The notes beneath the pieces were generated by a model. It did no database searches, was not told the DNA's origin, and saw only the letters and a list, made by a program, of their open reading frames with translations. Both the position numbers and the translations under genes were made by a program. Positions 12,788 through 24,334 of a stretch of 64,000 nucleotides of DNA are shown piece by piece; the first letter of the stretch is position 1, and each line of letters opens with the position of its first letter. The stretch spans positions 19,240,413 through 19,304,412 of the forward strand of contig OY804589.1 in the NCBI GenBank assembly GCA_963680875.1. Direction: 5' to 3'. The DNA comes from Bathymodiolus brooksi (taxonomy: Eukaryota > Mollusca > Bivalvia > Mytilida > Modiolidae).

Positions 12788-13537
12788 AGCTCGATGGATC
12801 ATGTAAGATATAAGGTAGTTTGTATTTTAATAGGAGTAAGGTAGCTCCATTTCGTGGATTATGTAAGATATAAGGTAGTTTGTATTTTAATAGGAGTAAG
12901 GTAGCTCAATTTCGTGGATTATGTAAGATATTAGGTAGTTTGTATTTTAATAGGAGTAAGGTAGCTCCATTTCGTGTATCATGTAAGATATAAGGTAGTT
13001 TGTATTTTAATAGGAGTAAGGTAGCTCCGTGGATCATGTAAGATATAAGGTAGTTTGTATTTTAATAGGAGTAAGGTGACTCCATTTCGTGGATCATGTA
13101 CGATATAAGGTAGGTTGTATTTTAATAGGAGTAAGGTAGCTCCATGGATCATGTAAGATATAAGGTAGTTTGTATTTTAATAGGAGTAAGGTAGCTCCAT
13201 TTCGTGGATTATGTAAAATATTAAGTAGTTTGTATTTTAATAGGAGTAAGGTAGCTCCATGGATCATGTAAGATATAAGGTAGTTTGTATTTTAATAGGA
13301 GTAAGGTAGCTGCATGGATCATGTAAGATATAAGGTAGTTTATATTTTAATAGGAGTAAGGTAACTCCATTTCGTGGATTATGTAAGATATTAGGTAGTT
13401 TGTATTTTAAAAGGAGTAAGGTAGCTCCGTGGATCATGTAAGATATAAGGTAATTTGTATTTTAATAGGAGTAAGGTAGCTCCATGGCGTGGATTATGTA
13501 AGATATTAGGTAGTTTGTATTTTAATAGGAGTAAGGT
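12788..13537 (+). repeat. Family B higher-order unit type I (13-mer, 750 bp)
   Basis: There are thirteen monomers: S L L L S L S L S S L S L (S = 55, L = 60; 6 x 55 + 7 x 60 = 750). Diagnostic words in order are tcgatgg, ttcgtggatta, tcaatttcg, ttcgtgtatc, tccgtgg, gtgactcc with gtacgatataaggtagg, tccatgg, aaaatattaag, tccatgg, gctgcatgg with tttatat, gtaactcc, tttaaaagg with tccgtgg and ggtaatttg, and tccatggcgtgg. The same order and length occur at 16,191, 24,371, 50,749 and 59,283. Confidence 0.9.
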
Positions 13538-13575
13538 AGCTCGATGGATCATGTAAGATATAAGGTAGTTTGTAT
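13521..13575 (+). repeat. Representative 55-bp monomer, tcgatgg type (family B cassette marker)
   Basis: This short form reads agctcgatggatc. It is one C-to-G change away from the tccatgg type. It usually follows a tccatggcgtgg long monomer and occurs once per cassette in family B, so it is used here as the phase marker. Two copies, near 31,635 and 33,359, carry gtacctcg instead of gtagctcg. Confidence 0.93.
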
Positions 13576-14287
13576 TTTAATAGGAGTAAGGTAGCTCCAT
13601 TTCGTGGATTATGTAAGATATAAGGTAGTTTGTATTTTAATAGGAGTAAGGTAGCTCCATTTCGTGTATCATGTAAGATATAAGGTAGTTTGTATTTTAA
13701 TAGGAGTAAGGTAGCTCCGTGGATCATGTAAGATATAAGGTAGTTTGTATTTTAATAGGAGTAAGGTAGCTCAATTTCGTGGATTATGTAAGATATTAGA
13801 TAGTTTGTATTTTAATAGGAGTAAGGTAGCTCCATTTCGTGTATCATGTAAGATATAAGGTAGTTTGTATTTTAATAGGAGTAAGGTAGCTCCATTTCGT
13901 GGATTATGTAAGATATTAAGTAGTTTGTATTTTAATAGGAGTAAGGTAGCTCCATGGATCATGTAAGATATAAGGTAGTTTGTATTTTAATAGGAGTAAG
14001 GTAGCTCCATGGATCATGTAAGATATAAGGTAGTTTGTATTTTAATAGGAGTAAGGTAGCTCCGTGTATCATGTAAGATATAAGGTAGTTTGTAATTTAA
14101 TAGGAGTAAGGTAACTCCATTTCGTGGATTATGTAAGATATTAGGTAGTTTGTATTTTAAAAGGAGTAAGGTAGCTCCGTGGATCATGTAAGATATAAGG
14201 TAATTTGTATTTTAATAGGAGTAAGGTAGCTCCATGGCGTGGATTATGTAAGATATTAGGTAGTTTGTATTTTAATAGGAGTAAGGT
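13538..14287 (+). repeat. Family B higher-order unit type II (13-mer, 750 bp)
   Basis: This unit has the same length and the same 6 short and 7 long monomers as type I, but different internal members. They are tcgatgg, ttcgtggatta, ttcgtgtatc, tccgtgg, tcaatttcg with attagatag, ttcgtgtatc, ttcgtggatta with attaag, tccatgg, tccatgg, tccgtgtatc with tttgtaattt, gtaactcc, tttaaaagg with tccgtgg, and tccatggcgtgg. It is repeated at 16,941-17,690. A 695-bp derivative lacking the tccgtgtatc unit occurs at 25,121, 51,499, 54,327, 56,055 and 60,033. Confidence 0.88.
13931..13985 (+). repeat. Representative 55-bp monomer, tccatgg type
   Basis: This short form reads ctccatggatc at the deletion site. 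It differs from the tccgtgg form by one G-to-A change, which removes the CpG and creates the 8-bp palindrome TCCATGGA with an NcoI site (CCATGG). It is the commonest short form in family B. Confidence 0.93.
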
Positions 14288-14921
14288 AGCTCGATGGATC
14301 ATGTAAGATATAAGGTAGTTTGTATTTTAATAGGAGTAAGGTAGCTCCATATCGTGGATTATGTAAGATATAAGGTAGTTTGTATTTTAATAGGAGTAAG
14401 GTAGCTCCATTTCGTGGATTATGTAAGATATTAGGTAGTTTGTATTTTAAAAGGAGTAAGGTAGCTTCGTGGATCATGTAAGATATAAGGTAATTTGTAT
14501 TTTAATAGGAGTAAGGTAGCTCCATGGATCATGTAAGATATAAGGTAGTTTGTATTTTAATAGGAGTAAGGTAGCTCCATTTCGTGGATTATTTAAGATA
14601 TAAGGTAGTTTGTATTTTAATAGGAGTAAGGTATCTCCATTTCGTGGATCATGTAAGATATAAGGTAGTTTGTATTTTAATAGGAGTAAGGTAGCTCCAT
14701 GGATCATGTAAGATATAAGATAGTTTGTTTTTAATAGGAGTAAGGTAGCTCCATTTCGTAGATCATGTACGATATAAGGTAGGTTGTATTTTAATAGGAG
14801 TAAGGTAACTCCATGGATCATGTAAGATATAAGGTAGTTTGTATTTTAATAGGAGTAAAGTAGCTCCATTTCGTGGATTATGTAAGATATTAGGTAGTTT
14901 GTATTTTAATAGGAGTAAGGT
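14288..14921 (+). repeat. Family B higher-order unit type III (11-mer, 634 bp)
   Basis: There are eleven monomers of 55, 60, 60, 55, 55, 60, 60, 54, 60, 55 and 60 bp. Members include tccatatcg, gtagcttcgtgg with ggtaatttg, ttcgtggattattt, gtatctcc, the 54-bp unit, gtacgatataaggtagg, and a closing aaagtagctcc. Copies begin at 17,691, 19,999 and 25,816. At 30,137, 52,194, 56,750 and 60,728 a related form extends to 749 bp (634 + 115) because the next tcgatgg marker is replaced by tccatgg with ggtaatttg. Confidence 0.87.
14676..14729 (+). repeat. Representative 54-bp monomer with 1-bp deletion
   Basis: This is a tccatgg-type short unit with an additional 1-bp loss at its 3' end. The usual tttgtattttaat becomes tttgtttttaat, and the unit also carries ataagatag for ataaggtag. 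The same combination recurs across family B (for example near 18,130, 20,435, 23,380, 26,250, 30,575, 36,625 and 52,630), and an A-to-B edge copy lies near 48,300. One founding event was therefore copied along with its cassette. Confidence 0.88.
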
Positions 14922-15036
14922 AGCTCGATGGATCATGTAAGATATAAGGTAGTTTGTATTTTAATAGGAGTAAGGTAGCTCCATGGCGTGGATTATGTAA
15001 GATATTAGGTAGTTTGTATTTTAATAGGAGTAAGGT

Positions 15037-15900
15037 AGCTCGATGGATCATGTAAGATATAAGGTAGTTTGTATTTTAATAGGAGTAAGGTAGCTCCATT
15101 TCGTGGATTATGTAAGATATAAGGTAGTTTGTATTTTAATAGGAGTAAGGTAGCTCAATTTCGTGGATTATGTAAGATATTAGGTAGTTTGTATTTTAAT
15201 AGGAGTAAGGTAGCTCCATTTCGTGTATCATGTAAGATATAAGGTAGTTTGTATTTTAATAGGAGTAAGGTAGCTCCGTGGATCATGTAAGATATAAGAT
15301 AGTTTGTTTTTAATAGGAGTAAGGTAGCTCCATTTCGTGGATCATGTACGATATAAGGTAGGTTGTATTTTAATAGGAGTAAGGTAGCTCCATGGATTAT
15401 GTAAGATATAAGGTAGTTTGTATTTTAATAGGAGTAAGGTAGCTCCATTTCGTGGATTATGTAAGATATTAAGTAGTTTGTATTTTAATAGGAGTAAGAT
15501 AGCTCCATGGATCATGTAAGATATAAGGTAGTTTGTATTTTAATAGGAGTAAGGTAGCTCCATTTCGTGGATTATGTAAAATATTAAGTAGTTTGTATTT
15601 TAATAGGAGTAAGGTAGCTCCATGGATCATGTAAGATATAAGGTAGTTTGTATTTTAATAGGAGTAAGGTAGCTGCATGGATCATGTAAGATATAAGGTA
15701 GTTTATATTTTAATAGGAGTAAGGTAACTCCATTTCGTGGATTATGTAAGATATTAGGTAGTTTGTATTTTAAAAGGAGTAAGGTAGCTCCGTGGATCAT
15801 GTAAGATATAAGGTAATTTGTATTTTAATAGGAGTAAGGTAGCTCCATGGCGTGGATTATGTAAGATATTAGGTAGTTTGTATTTTAATAGGAGTAAGGT
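15037..15900 (+). repeat. Family B higher-order unit type IV (15-mer, 864 bp)
   Basis: There are fifteen monomers: 55, 60, 60, 60, 54, 60, 55, 60, 55, 60, 55, 55, 60, 55 and 60 bp, which sum to 864. Copies start at 18,440 and 20,748. The intervals starting at 52,943 and 57,499 are also 864 bp. I worked through 52,943, and its unit order differs (it has a ttcgttgatta unit and places the 54-bp unit later), so equal length there does not mean the same cassette. Confidence 0.85.
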
Positions 15901-16106
15901 AGCTCGATGGATCATGTAAGATATAAGGTAGTTTGTATTTTAATAGGAGTAAGGTAGCTCCATTTCGTGGATTATGTAAGATATAAGGTAGTTTGTATTT
16001 TAATAGGAGTAAGGTAGCTCCATTTCGTGTATCATGTAAGATATAAGGTAGTTTGTATTTTAATAGGAGTAAGGTAGCTCCGTGGATCATGTAAGATATA
16101 AGGTAG

Positions 16107-19100
16107 TTTGTATTTTAATAGGAGTAAGGTAGCTCCATGGCGTGGATTATGTAAGATATTAGGTAGTTTGTATTTTAATAGGAGTAAGGTAGCTCGATGG
16201 ATCATGTAAGATATAAGGTAGTTTGTATTTTAATAGGAGTAAGGTAGCTCCATTTCGTGGATTATGTAAGATATAAGGTAGTTTGTATTTTAATAGGAGT
16301 AAGGTAGCTCAATTTCGTGGATTATGTAAGATATTAGGTAGTTTGTATTTTAATAGGAGTAAGGTAGCTCCATTTCGTGTATCATGTAAGATATAAGGTA
16401 GTTTGTATTTTAATAGGAGTAAGGTAGCTCCGTGGATCATGTAAGATATAAGGTAGTTTGTATTTTAATAGGAGTAAGGTGACTCCATTTCGTGGATCAT
16501 GTACGATATAAGGTAGGTTGTATTTTAATAGGAGTAAGGTAGCTCCATGGATCATGTAAGATATAAGGTAGTTTGTATTTTAATAGGAGTAAGGTAGCTC
16601 CATTTCGTGGATTATGTAAAATATTAAGTAGTTTGTATTTTAATAGGAGTAAGGTAGCTCCATGGATCATGTAAGATATAAGGTAGTTTGTATTTTAATA
16701 GGAGTAAGGTAGCTGCATGGATCATGTAAGATATAAGGTAGTTTATATTTTAATAGGAGTAAGGTAACTCCATTTCGTGGATTATGTAAGATATTAGGTA
16801 GTTTGTATTTTAAAAGGAGTAAGGTAGCTCCGTGGATCATGTAAGATATAAGGTAATTTGTATTTTAATAGGAGTAAGGTAGCTCCATGGCGTGGATTAT
16901 GTAAGATATTAGGTAGTTTGTATTTTAATAGGAGTAAGGTAGCTCGATGGATCATGTAAGATATAAGGTAGTTTGTATTTTAATAGGAGTAAGGTAGCTC
17001 CATTTCGTGGATTATGTAAGATATAAGGTAGTTTGTATTTTAATAGGAGTAAGGTAGCTCCATTTCGTGTATCATGTAAGATATAAGGTAGTTTGTATTT
17101 TAATAGGAGTAAGGTAGCTCCGTGGATCATGTAAGATATAAGGTAGTTTGTATTTTAATAGGAGTAAGGTAGCTCAATTTCGTGGATTATGTAAGATATT
17201 AGATAGTTTGTATTTTAATAGGAGTAAGGTAGCTCCATTTCGTGTATCATGTAAGATATAAGGTAGTTTGTATTTTAATAGGAGTAAGGTAGCTCCATTT
17301 CGTGGATTATGTAAGATATTAAGTAGTTTGTATTTTAATAGGAGTAAGGTAGCTCCATGGATCATGTAAGATATAAGGTAGTTTGTATTTTAATAGGAGT
17401 AAGGTAGCTCCATGGATCATGTAAGATATAAGGTAGTTTGTATTTTAATAGGAGTAAGGTAGCTCCGTGTATCATGTAAGATATAAGGTAGTTTGTAATT
17501 TAATAGGAGTAAGGTAACTCCATTTCGTGGATTATGTAAGATATTAGGTAGTTTGTATTTTAAAAGGAGTAAGGTAGCTCCGTGGATCATGTAAGATATA
17601 AGGTAATTTGTATTTTAATAGGAGTAAGGTAGCTCCATGGCGTGGATTATGTAAGATATTAGGTAGTTTGTATTTTAATAGGAGTAATGTAGCTCGATGG
17701 ATCATGTAAGATATAAGGTAGTTTGTATTTTAATAGGAGTAAGGTAGCTCCATATCGTGGATTATGTAAGATATAAGGTAGTTTGTATTTTAATAGGAGT
17801 AAGGTAGCTCCATTTCGTGGATTATGTAAGATATTAGGTAGTTTGTATTTTAAAAGGAGTAAGGTAGCTTCGTGGATCATGTAAGATATAAGGTAATTTG
17901 TATTTTAATAGGAGTAAGGTAGCTCCATGGATCATGTAAGATATAAGGTAGTTTGTATTTTAATAGGAGTAAGGTAGCTCCATTTCGTGGATTATTTAAG
18001 ATATAAGGTAGTTTGTATTTTAATAGGAGTAAGGTATCTCCATTTCGTGGATCATGTAAGATATAAGGTAGTTTGTATTTTAATAGGAGTAAGGTAGCTC
18101 CATGGATCATGTAAGATATTAGATAGTTTGTTTTTAATAGGAGTAAGGTAGCTCCATTTCGTGGATCATGTACGATATAAGGTAGGTTGTATTTTAATAG
18201 GAGTAAGGTAACTCCATGGATCATGTAAGATATAAGGTAGTTTGTATTTTAATAGGAGTAAAGTAGCTCCATTTCGTGGATTATGTAAGATATTAGGTAG
18301 TTTGTATTTTAATAGGAGTAAGGTAGCTCGATGGATCATGTAAGATATAAGGTAGTTTGTATTTTAATAGGAGTAAGGTAGCTCCATGGCGTGGATTATG
18401 TAAGATATTAGGTAGTTTGTATTTTAATAGGAGTAAGGTAGCTCGATGGATCATGTAAGATATAAGGTAGTTTGTATTTTAATAGGAGTAAGGTAGCTCC
18501 ATTTCGTGGATTATGTAAGATATAAGGTAGTTTGTATTTTAATAGGAGTAAGGTAGCTCAATTTCGTGGATTATGTAAGATATTAGGTAGTTTGTATTTT
18601 AATAGGAGTAAGGTAGCTCCATTTCGTGTATCATGTAAGATATAAGGTAGTTTGTATTTTAATAGGAGTAAGGTAGCTCCGTGGATCATGTAAGATATAA
18701 GATAGTTTGTTTTTAATAGGAGTAAGGTAGCTCCATTTCGTGGATCATGTACGATATAAGGTAGGTTGTATTTTAATAGGAGTAAGGTAGCTCCATGGAT
18801 TATGTAAGATATAAGGTAGTTTGTATTTTAATAGGAGTAAGGTAGCTCCATTTCGTGGATTATGTAAGATATTAAGTAGTTTGTATTTTAATAGGAGTAA
18901 GATAGCTCCATGGATCATGTAAGATATAAGGTAGTTTGTATTTTAATAGGAGTAAGGTAGCTCCATTTCGTGGATTATGTAAAATATTAAGTAGTTTGTA
19001 TTTTAATAGGAGTAAGGTAGCTCCATGGATCATGTAAGATATAAGGTAGTTTGTATTTTAATAGGAGTAAGGTAGCTGCATGGATCATGTAAGATATAAG

Positions 19101-19774
19101 GTAGTTTATATTTTAATAGGAGTAAGGTAACTCCATTTCGTGGATTATGTAAGATATTAGGTAGTTTGTATTTTAAAAGGAGTAAGGTAGCTCCGTGGAT
19201 CATGTAAGATATAAGGTAATTTGTATTTTAATAGGAGTAAGGTAGCTCCATGGCGTGGATTATGTAAGATATTAGGTAGTTTGTATTTTAATAGGAGTAA
19301 GGTAGCTCGATGGATCATGTAAGATATAAGGTAGTTTGTATTTTAATAGGAGTAAGGTAGCTCCATTTCGTGGATTATGTAAGATATAAGGTAGTTTGTA
19401 TTTTAATAGGAGTAAGGTAGCTCCATTTCGTGTATCATGTAAGATATAAGGTAGTTTGTATTTTAATAGGAGTAAGGTAGCTCCGTGGATCATGTAAGAT
19501 ATAAGGTAGTTTGTATTTTAATAGGAGTAAGGTAGCTCCATGGCGTGGATTATGTAAGATATTAGGTAGTTTGTATTTTAATAGGAGTAAGGTAGCTCGA
19601 TGGATCATGTAAGATATAAGGTAGTTTGTATTTTAATAGGAGTAAGGTAGCTCCATTTCGTGGATTATGTAAGATATAAGGTAGTTTGTATTTTAATAGG
19701 AGTAAGGTAGCTCAATTTCGTGGATTATGTAAGATATTAGGTAGTTTGTATTTTAATAGGAGTAAGGTAGCTCC
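16107..19774 (+). repeat. Duplicated segment, copy 2 (offset 3,403 bp)
   Basis: This is the second copy of 12,704-16,371. Its variant gtaatgtagctcg near 17,689 is absent from copy 1 but present in the next copy at about 19,997. That orders the events: the 2,308-bp duplication used this copy as its template, after the 3,403-bp duplication. Confidence 0.9.
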
Positions 19775-21835
19775 GTGTATCATGTAAGATATAAGGTAGT
19801 TTGTAATTTAATAGGAGTAAGGTAACTCCATTTCGTGGATTATGTAAGATATTAGGTAGTTTGTATTTTAAAAGGAGTAAGGTAGCTCCGTGGATCATGT
19901 AAGATATAAGGTAATTTGTATTTTAATAGGAGTAAGGTAGCTCCATGGCGTGGATTATGTAAGATATTAGGTAGTTTGTATTTTAATAGGAGTAATGTAG
20001 CTCGATGGATCATGTAAGATATAAGGTAGTTTGTATTTTAATAGGAGTAAGGTAGCTCCATATCGTGGATTATGTAAGATATAAGGTAGTTTGTATTTTA
20101 ATAGGAGTAAGGTAGCTCCATTTCGTGGATTATGTAAGATATTAGGTAGTTTGTATTTTAAAAGGAGTAAGGTAGCTTCGTGGATCATGTAAGATATAAG
20201 GTAATTTGTATTTTAATAGGAGTAAGGTAGCTCCATGGATCATGTAAGATATAAGGTAGTTTGTATTTTAATAGGAGTAAGGTAGCTCCATTTCGTGGAT
20301 TATTTAAGATATAAGGTAGTTTGTATTTTAATAGGAGTAAGGTATCTCCATTTCGTGGATCATGTAAGATATAAGGTAGTTTGTATTTTAATAGGAGTAA
20401 GGTAGCTCCATGGATCATGTAAGATATTAGATAGTTTGTTTTTAATAGGAGTAAGGTAGCTCCATTTCGTGGATCATGTACGATATAAGGTAGGTTGTAT
20501 TTTAATAGGAGTAAGGTAACTCCATGGATCATGTAAGATATAAGGTAGTTTGTATTTTAATAGGAGTAAAGTAGCTCCATTTCGTGGATTATGTAAGATA
20601 TTAGGTAGTTTGTATTTTAATAGGAGTAAGGTAGCTCGATGGATCATGTAAGATATAAGGTAGTTTGTATTTTAATAGGAGTAAGGTAGCTCCATGGCGT
20701 GGATTATGTAAGATATTAGGTAGTTTGTATTTTAATAGGAGTAAGGTAGCTCGATGGATCATGTAAGATATAAGGTAGTTTGTATTTTAATAGGAGTAAG
20801 GTAGCTCCATTTCGTGGATTATGTAAGATATAAGGTAGTTTGTATTTTAATAGGAGTAAGGTAGCTCAATTTCGTGGATTATGTAAGATATTAGGTAGTT
20901 TGTATTTTAATAGGAGTAAGGTAGCTCCATTTCGTGTATCATGTAAGATATAAGGTAGTTTGTATTTTAATAGGAGTAAGGTAGCTCCGTGGATCATGTA
21001 AGATATAAGATAGTTTGTTTTTAATAGGAGTAAGGTAGCTCCATTTCGTGGATCATGTACGATATAAGGTAGGTTGTATTTTAATAGGAGTAAGGTAGCT
21101 CCATGGATTATGTAAGATATAAGGTAGTTTGTATTTTAATAGGAGTAAGGTAGCTCCATTTCGTGGATTATGTAAGATATTAAGTAGTTTGTATTTTAAT
21201 AGGAGTAAGATAGCTCCATGGATCATGTAAGATATAAGGTAGTTTGTATTTTAATAGGAGTAAGGTAGCTCCATTTCGTGGATTATGTAAAATATTAAGT
21301 AGTTTGTATTTTAATAGGAGTAAGGTAGCTCCATGGATCATGTAAGATATAAGGTAGTTTGTATTTTAATAGGAGTAAGGTAGCTGCATGGATCATGTAA
21401 GATATAAGGTAGTTTATATTTTAATAGGAGTAAGGTAACTCCATTTCGTGGATTATGTAAGATATTAGGTAGTTTGTATTTTAAAAGGAGTAAGGTAGCT
21501 CCGTGGATCATGTAAGATATAAGGTAATTTGTATTTTAATAGGAGTAAGGTAGCTCCATGGCGTGGATTATGTAAGATATTAGGTAGTTTGTATTTTAAT
21601 AGGAGTAAGGTAGCTCGATGGATCATGTAAGATATAAGGTAGTTTGTATTTTAATAGGAGTAAGGTAGCTCCATTTCGTGGATTATGTAAGATATAAGGT
21701 AGTTTGTATTTTAATAGGAGTAAGGTAGCTCCATTTCGTGTATCATGTAAGATATAAGGTAGTTTGTATTTTAATAGGAGTAAGGTAGCTCCGTGGATCA
21801 TGTAAGATATAAGGTAGTTTGTATTTTAATAGGAG
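19775..21835 (+). repeat. Third-round duplicate (offset 2,308 bp)
   Basis: This segment follows 17,467 to about 19,530 at offset 2,308, beginning where the 3,403-bp match breaks with the rare tccgtgtatc plus tttgtaattt unit. It shares the gtaatgtagctcg variant and the gatattagatag 54-bp unit with its source. It breaks near 21,835, where the sequence switches to the template around 17,170 (offset 4,671). Confidence 0.87.
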
Positions 21836-24334
21836 TAAGGTAACTCAATTTCGTGGATTATGTAAGATATTAGATAGTTTGTATTTTAATAGGAGTAAGG
21901 TAGCTCCATTTCGTGTATCATGTAAGATATAAGGTAGTTTGTATTTTAATAGGAGTAAGGTAGCTCCATTTCGTGGATTATGTAAGATATTAAGTAGTTT
22001 GTATTTTAATAGGAGTAAGGTAGTTCCATGGATCATGTAAGATATAAGGTAGTTTGTATTTTAATAGGAGTAAGGTAGCTCCATGGATCATGTAAGATAT
22101 AAGGTAGTTTGTATTTTAATAGGAGTAAGGTAACTCCATTTCGTGGATTATGTAAGATATTAGGTAGTTTGTATTTTAAAAGGAGTAAGGTAGCTCCATT
22201 TCGTGTATCATGTAAGATATAAGGTAGTTTGTATTTTAATAGGAGTAAGGTAGCTCCGTGGATCATGTAAGATATAAGGTAGTTTGTATTTTAATAGGAG
22301 TAAGGTGACTCCATTTCGTGGATCATGTACGATATAAGGTAGGTTGTATTTTAATACGAGTAAGGTAGCTCCATGGATCATGTAAGATATAAGGTAGTTT
22401 GTATTTTAATAGGAGTAAGGTAGCTCCATTTCGTGGATTATGTAAAATATTAAGTAGTTTGTATTTTAATAGGAGTAAGGTAGCTCCATGGATCATGTAA
22501 GATATAAGGTAGTTTGTATTTTAATAGGAGTAAGGTAGCTGCATGGATCATGTAAGATATAAGGTAGTTTATATTTTAATAGGAGTAAGGTAACTCCATT
22601 TCGTGGATTATGTAAGATATTAGGTAGTTTGTATTTTAAAAGGAGTAAGGTAGCTCCGTGGATCATGTAAGATATAAGGTAATTTGTATTTTAATAGGAG
22701 TAAGGTAGCTCCATGGCGTGGATTATGTAAGATATTAGGTAGTTTGTATTTTAATAGGAGTAAGGTAGCTCGATGGATCATGTAAGATATAAGGTAGTTT
22801 GTATTTTAATAGGAGTAAGGTAGCTCCATTTCGTGGATTATGTAAGATATAAGGTAGTTTGTATTTTAATAGGAGTAAGGTAGCTCCATTTCGTGTATCA
22901 TGTAAGATATAAGGTAGTTTGTATTTTAATAGGAGTAAGGTAGCTCCGTGGATCATGTAAGATATAAGGTAGTTTGTATTTTAATAGGAGTAAGGTAGCT
23001 CAATTTCGTGGATTATGTAAGATATTAGATAGTTTGTATTTTAATAGGAGTAAGGTAGCTCCATTTCGTGGATTATGTAAGATATTAGGTAGTTTGTATT
23101 TTAAAAGGAGTAAGGTAGCGTCGTGGATCATGTAAGATATAAGGTAATTTGTATTTTAATAGGAGTAAGGTAGCTCCATGGATCATGTAAGATATAAGGT
23201 AGTTTGTATTTTAATAGGAGTAAGGTAGCTCCATTTCGTGGATTATTTAAGATATAAGGTAGTTTGTATTTTAATAGGAGTAAGGTATCTCCATTTCGTG
23301 GATCATGTAAGATATAAGGTAGTTTGTATTTTAATAGGAGTAAGGTAGCTCCATGGATCATGTAAGATATAAGATAGTTTGTTTTTAATAGGAGTAAGGT
23401 AGCTCCATTTCGTGGATCATGTACGATATAAGGTAGGTTGTATTTTAATAGGAGTAAGGTAGCTCCATGGATCATGTAAGATATAAGGTAGTTTGTATTT
23501 TAACAGGAGTAAAGTAGCTCCATTTCGTGGATTATGTAAGATATTAAGTAGTTTGTATTTTAATAGGAGTAAGATAGCTCCATGGATCATGTAAGATATA
23601 AGGTAATTTGTATTTTAATAGGAGTAAGGTAGCTCCATGGCGTGGATTATGTAAGATATTAGGTAGTTTGTATTTTAATAGGAGTAAGGTAGCTCGATGG
23701 ATCATGTAAGATATAAGGTAGTTTGTATTTTAATAGGAGTAAGGTAGCTCCATTTCGTGGATTATGTAAGATATAAGGTAGTTTGTATTTTAATAGGAGT
23801 AAGGTAGCTCAATTTCGTGGATTATGTAAGATATTAGGTAGTTTGTATTTTAATAGGAGTAAGGTAGCTCCATTTCGTGTATCATGTAAGATATAAGGTA
23901 GTTTGTATTTTAATAGGAGTAAGGTAGCTCCATGGATCATGTAAGATATAAGGTAGTTTGTATTTTAATAGGAGTAAGGTAGCATCGTGGATCATGTAAG
24001 ATATAAGGTAGTTTGTATTTTAATAGGAGTAAGGTAGCTCCATGGATCATGTAAGATATAAGATAGTTTGTATTTTAATAGGAGTAAGGTAGCTACGTGG
24101 ATCATGTAAAATATTAGGTAGTTTGTATTTTAAAAGGAGTAAGGTAGCTCCGTGGATCATGTAAGATATAAGGTAGTTTGTATTTTAATAGGAGTAAGGT
24201 AGCTCCATGGATCATGTAAGATATAAGGTAGTTTGTATTTTAATAGGAGTAAGGTAGCTCCATGGATCATGTAAGATATAAGGTAGTTTGTATTTTAATA
24301 GGAGTAAGGTAGCTCCATTTCGCGGATTATGTAA

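Larger units (their letters stand above)
12704..16371 (+). repeat. Duplicated segment, copy 1 (offset 3,403 bp)
   Basis: This segment matches about 16,107-19,774 at a constant 3,403-bp offset; the copies abut and overlap, as expected of a tandem duplication. The left limit lies after 12,701, where ggtaatttg faces ggtagtttg. The right limit is exact: A at 16,372 against G at 19,775. Differences seen are A 14,717 / T 18,120, ttcgtaga near 14,760 against ttcgtgga near 18,163, and gtaagg near 14,286 against gtaatg near 17,689. Confidence 0.9.

Noticed and set aside
13771..13962. CENP-B-box-like sequence, ttcgtgg or ttcgttgatta
   Set aside because: Only the TTCG part and a few following bases match. 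The required CGGG at the end of the box is absent in all monomer types seen.
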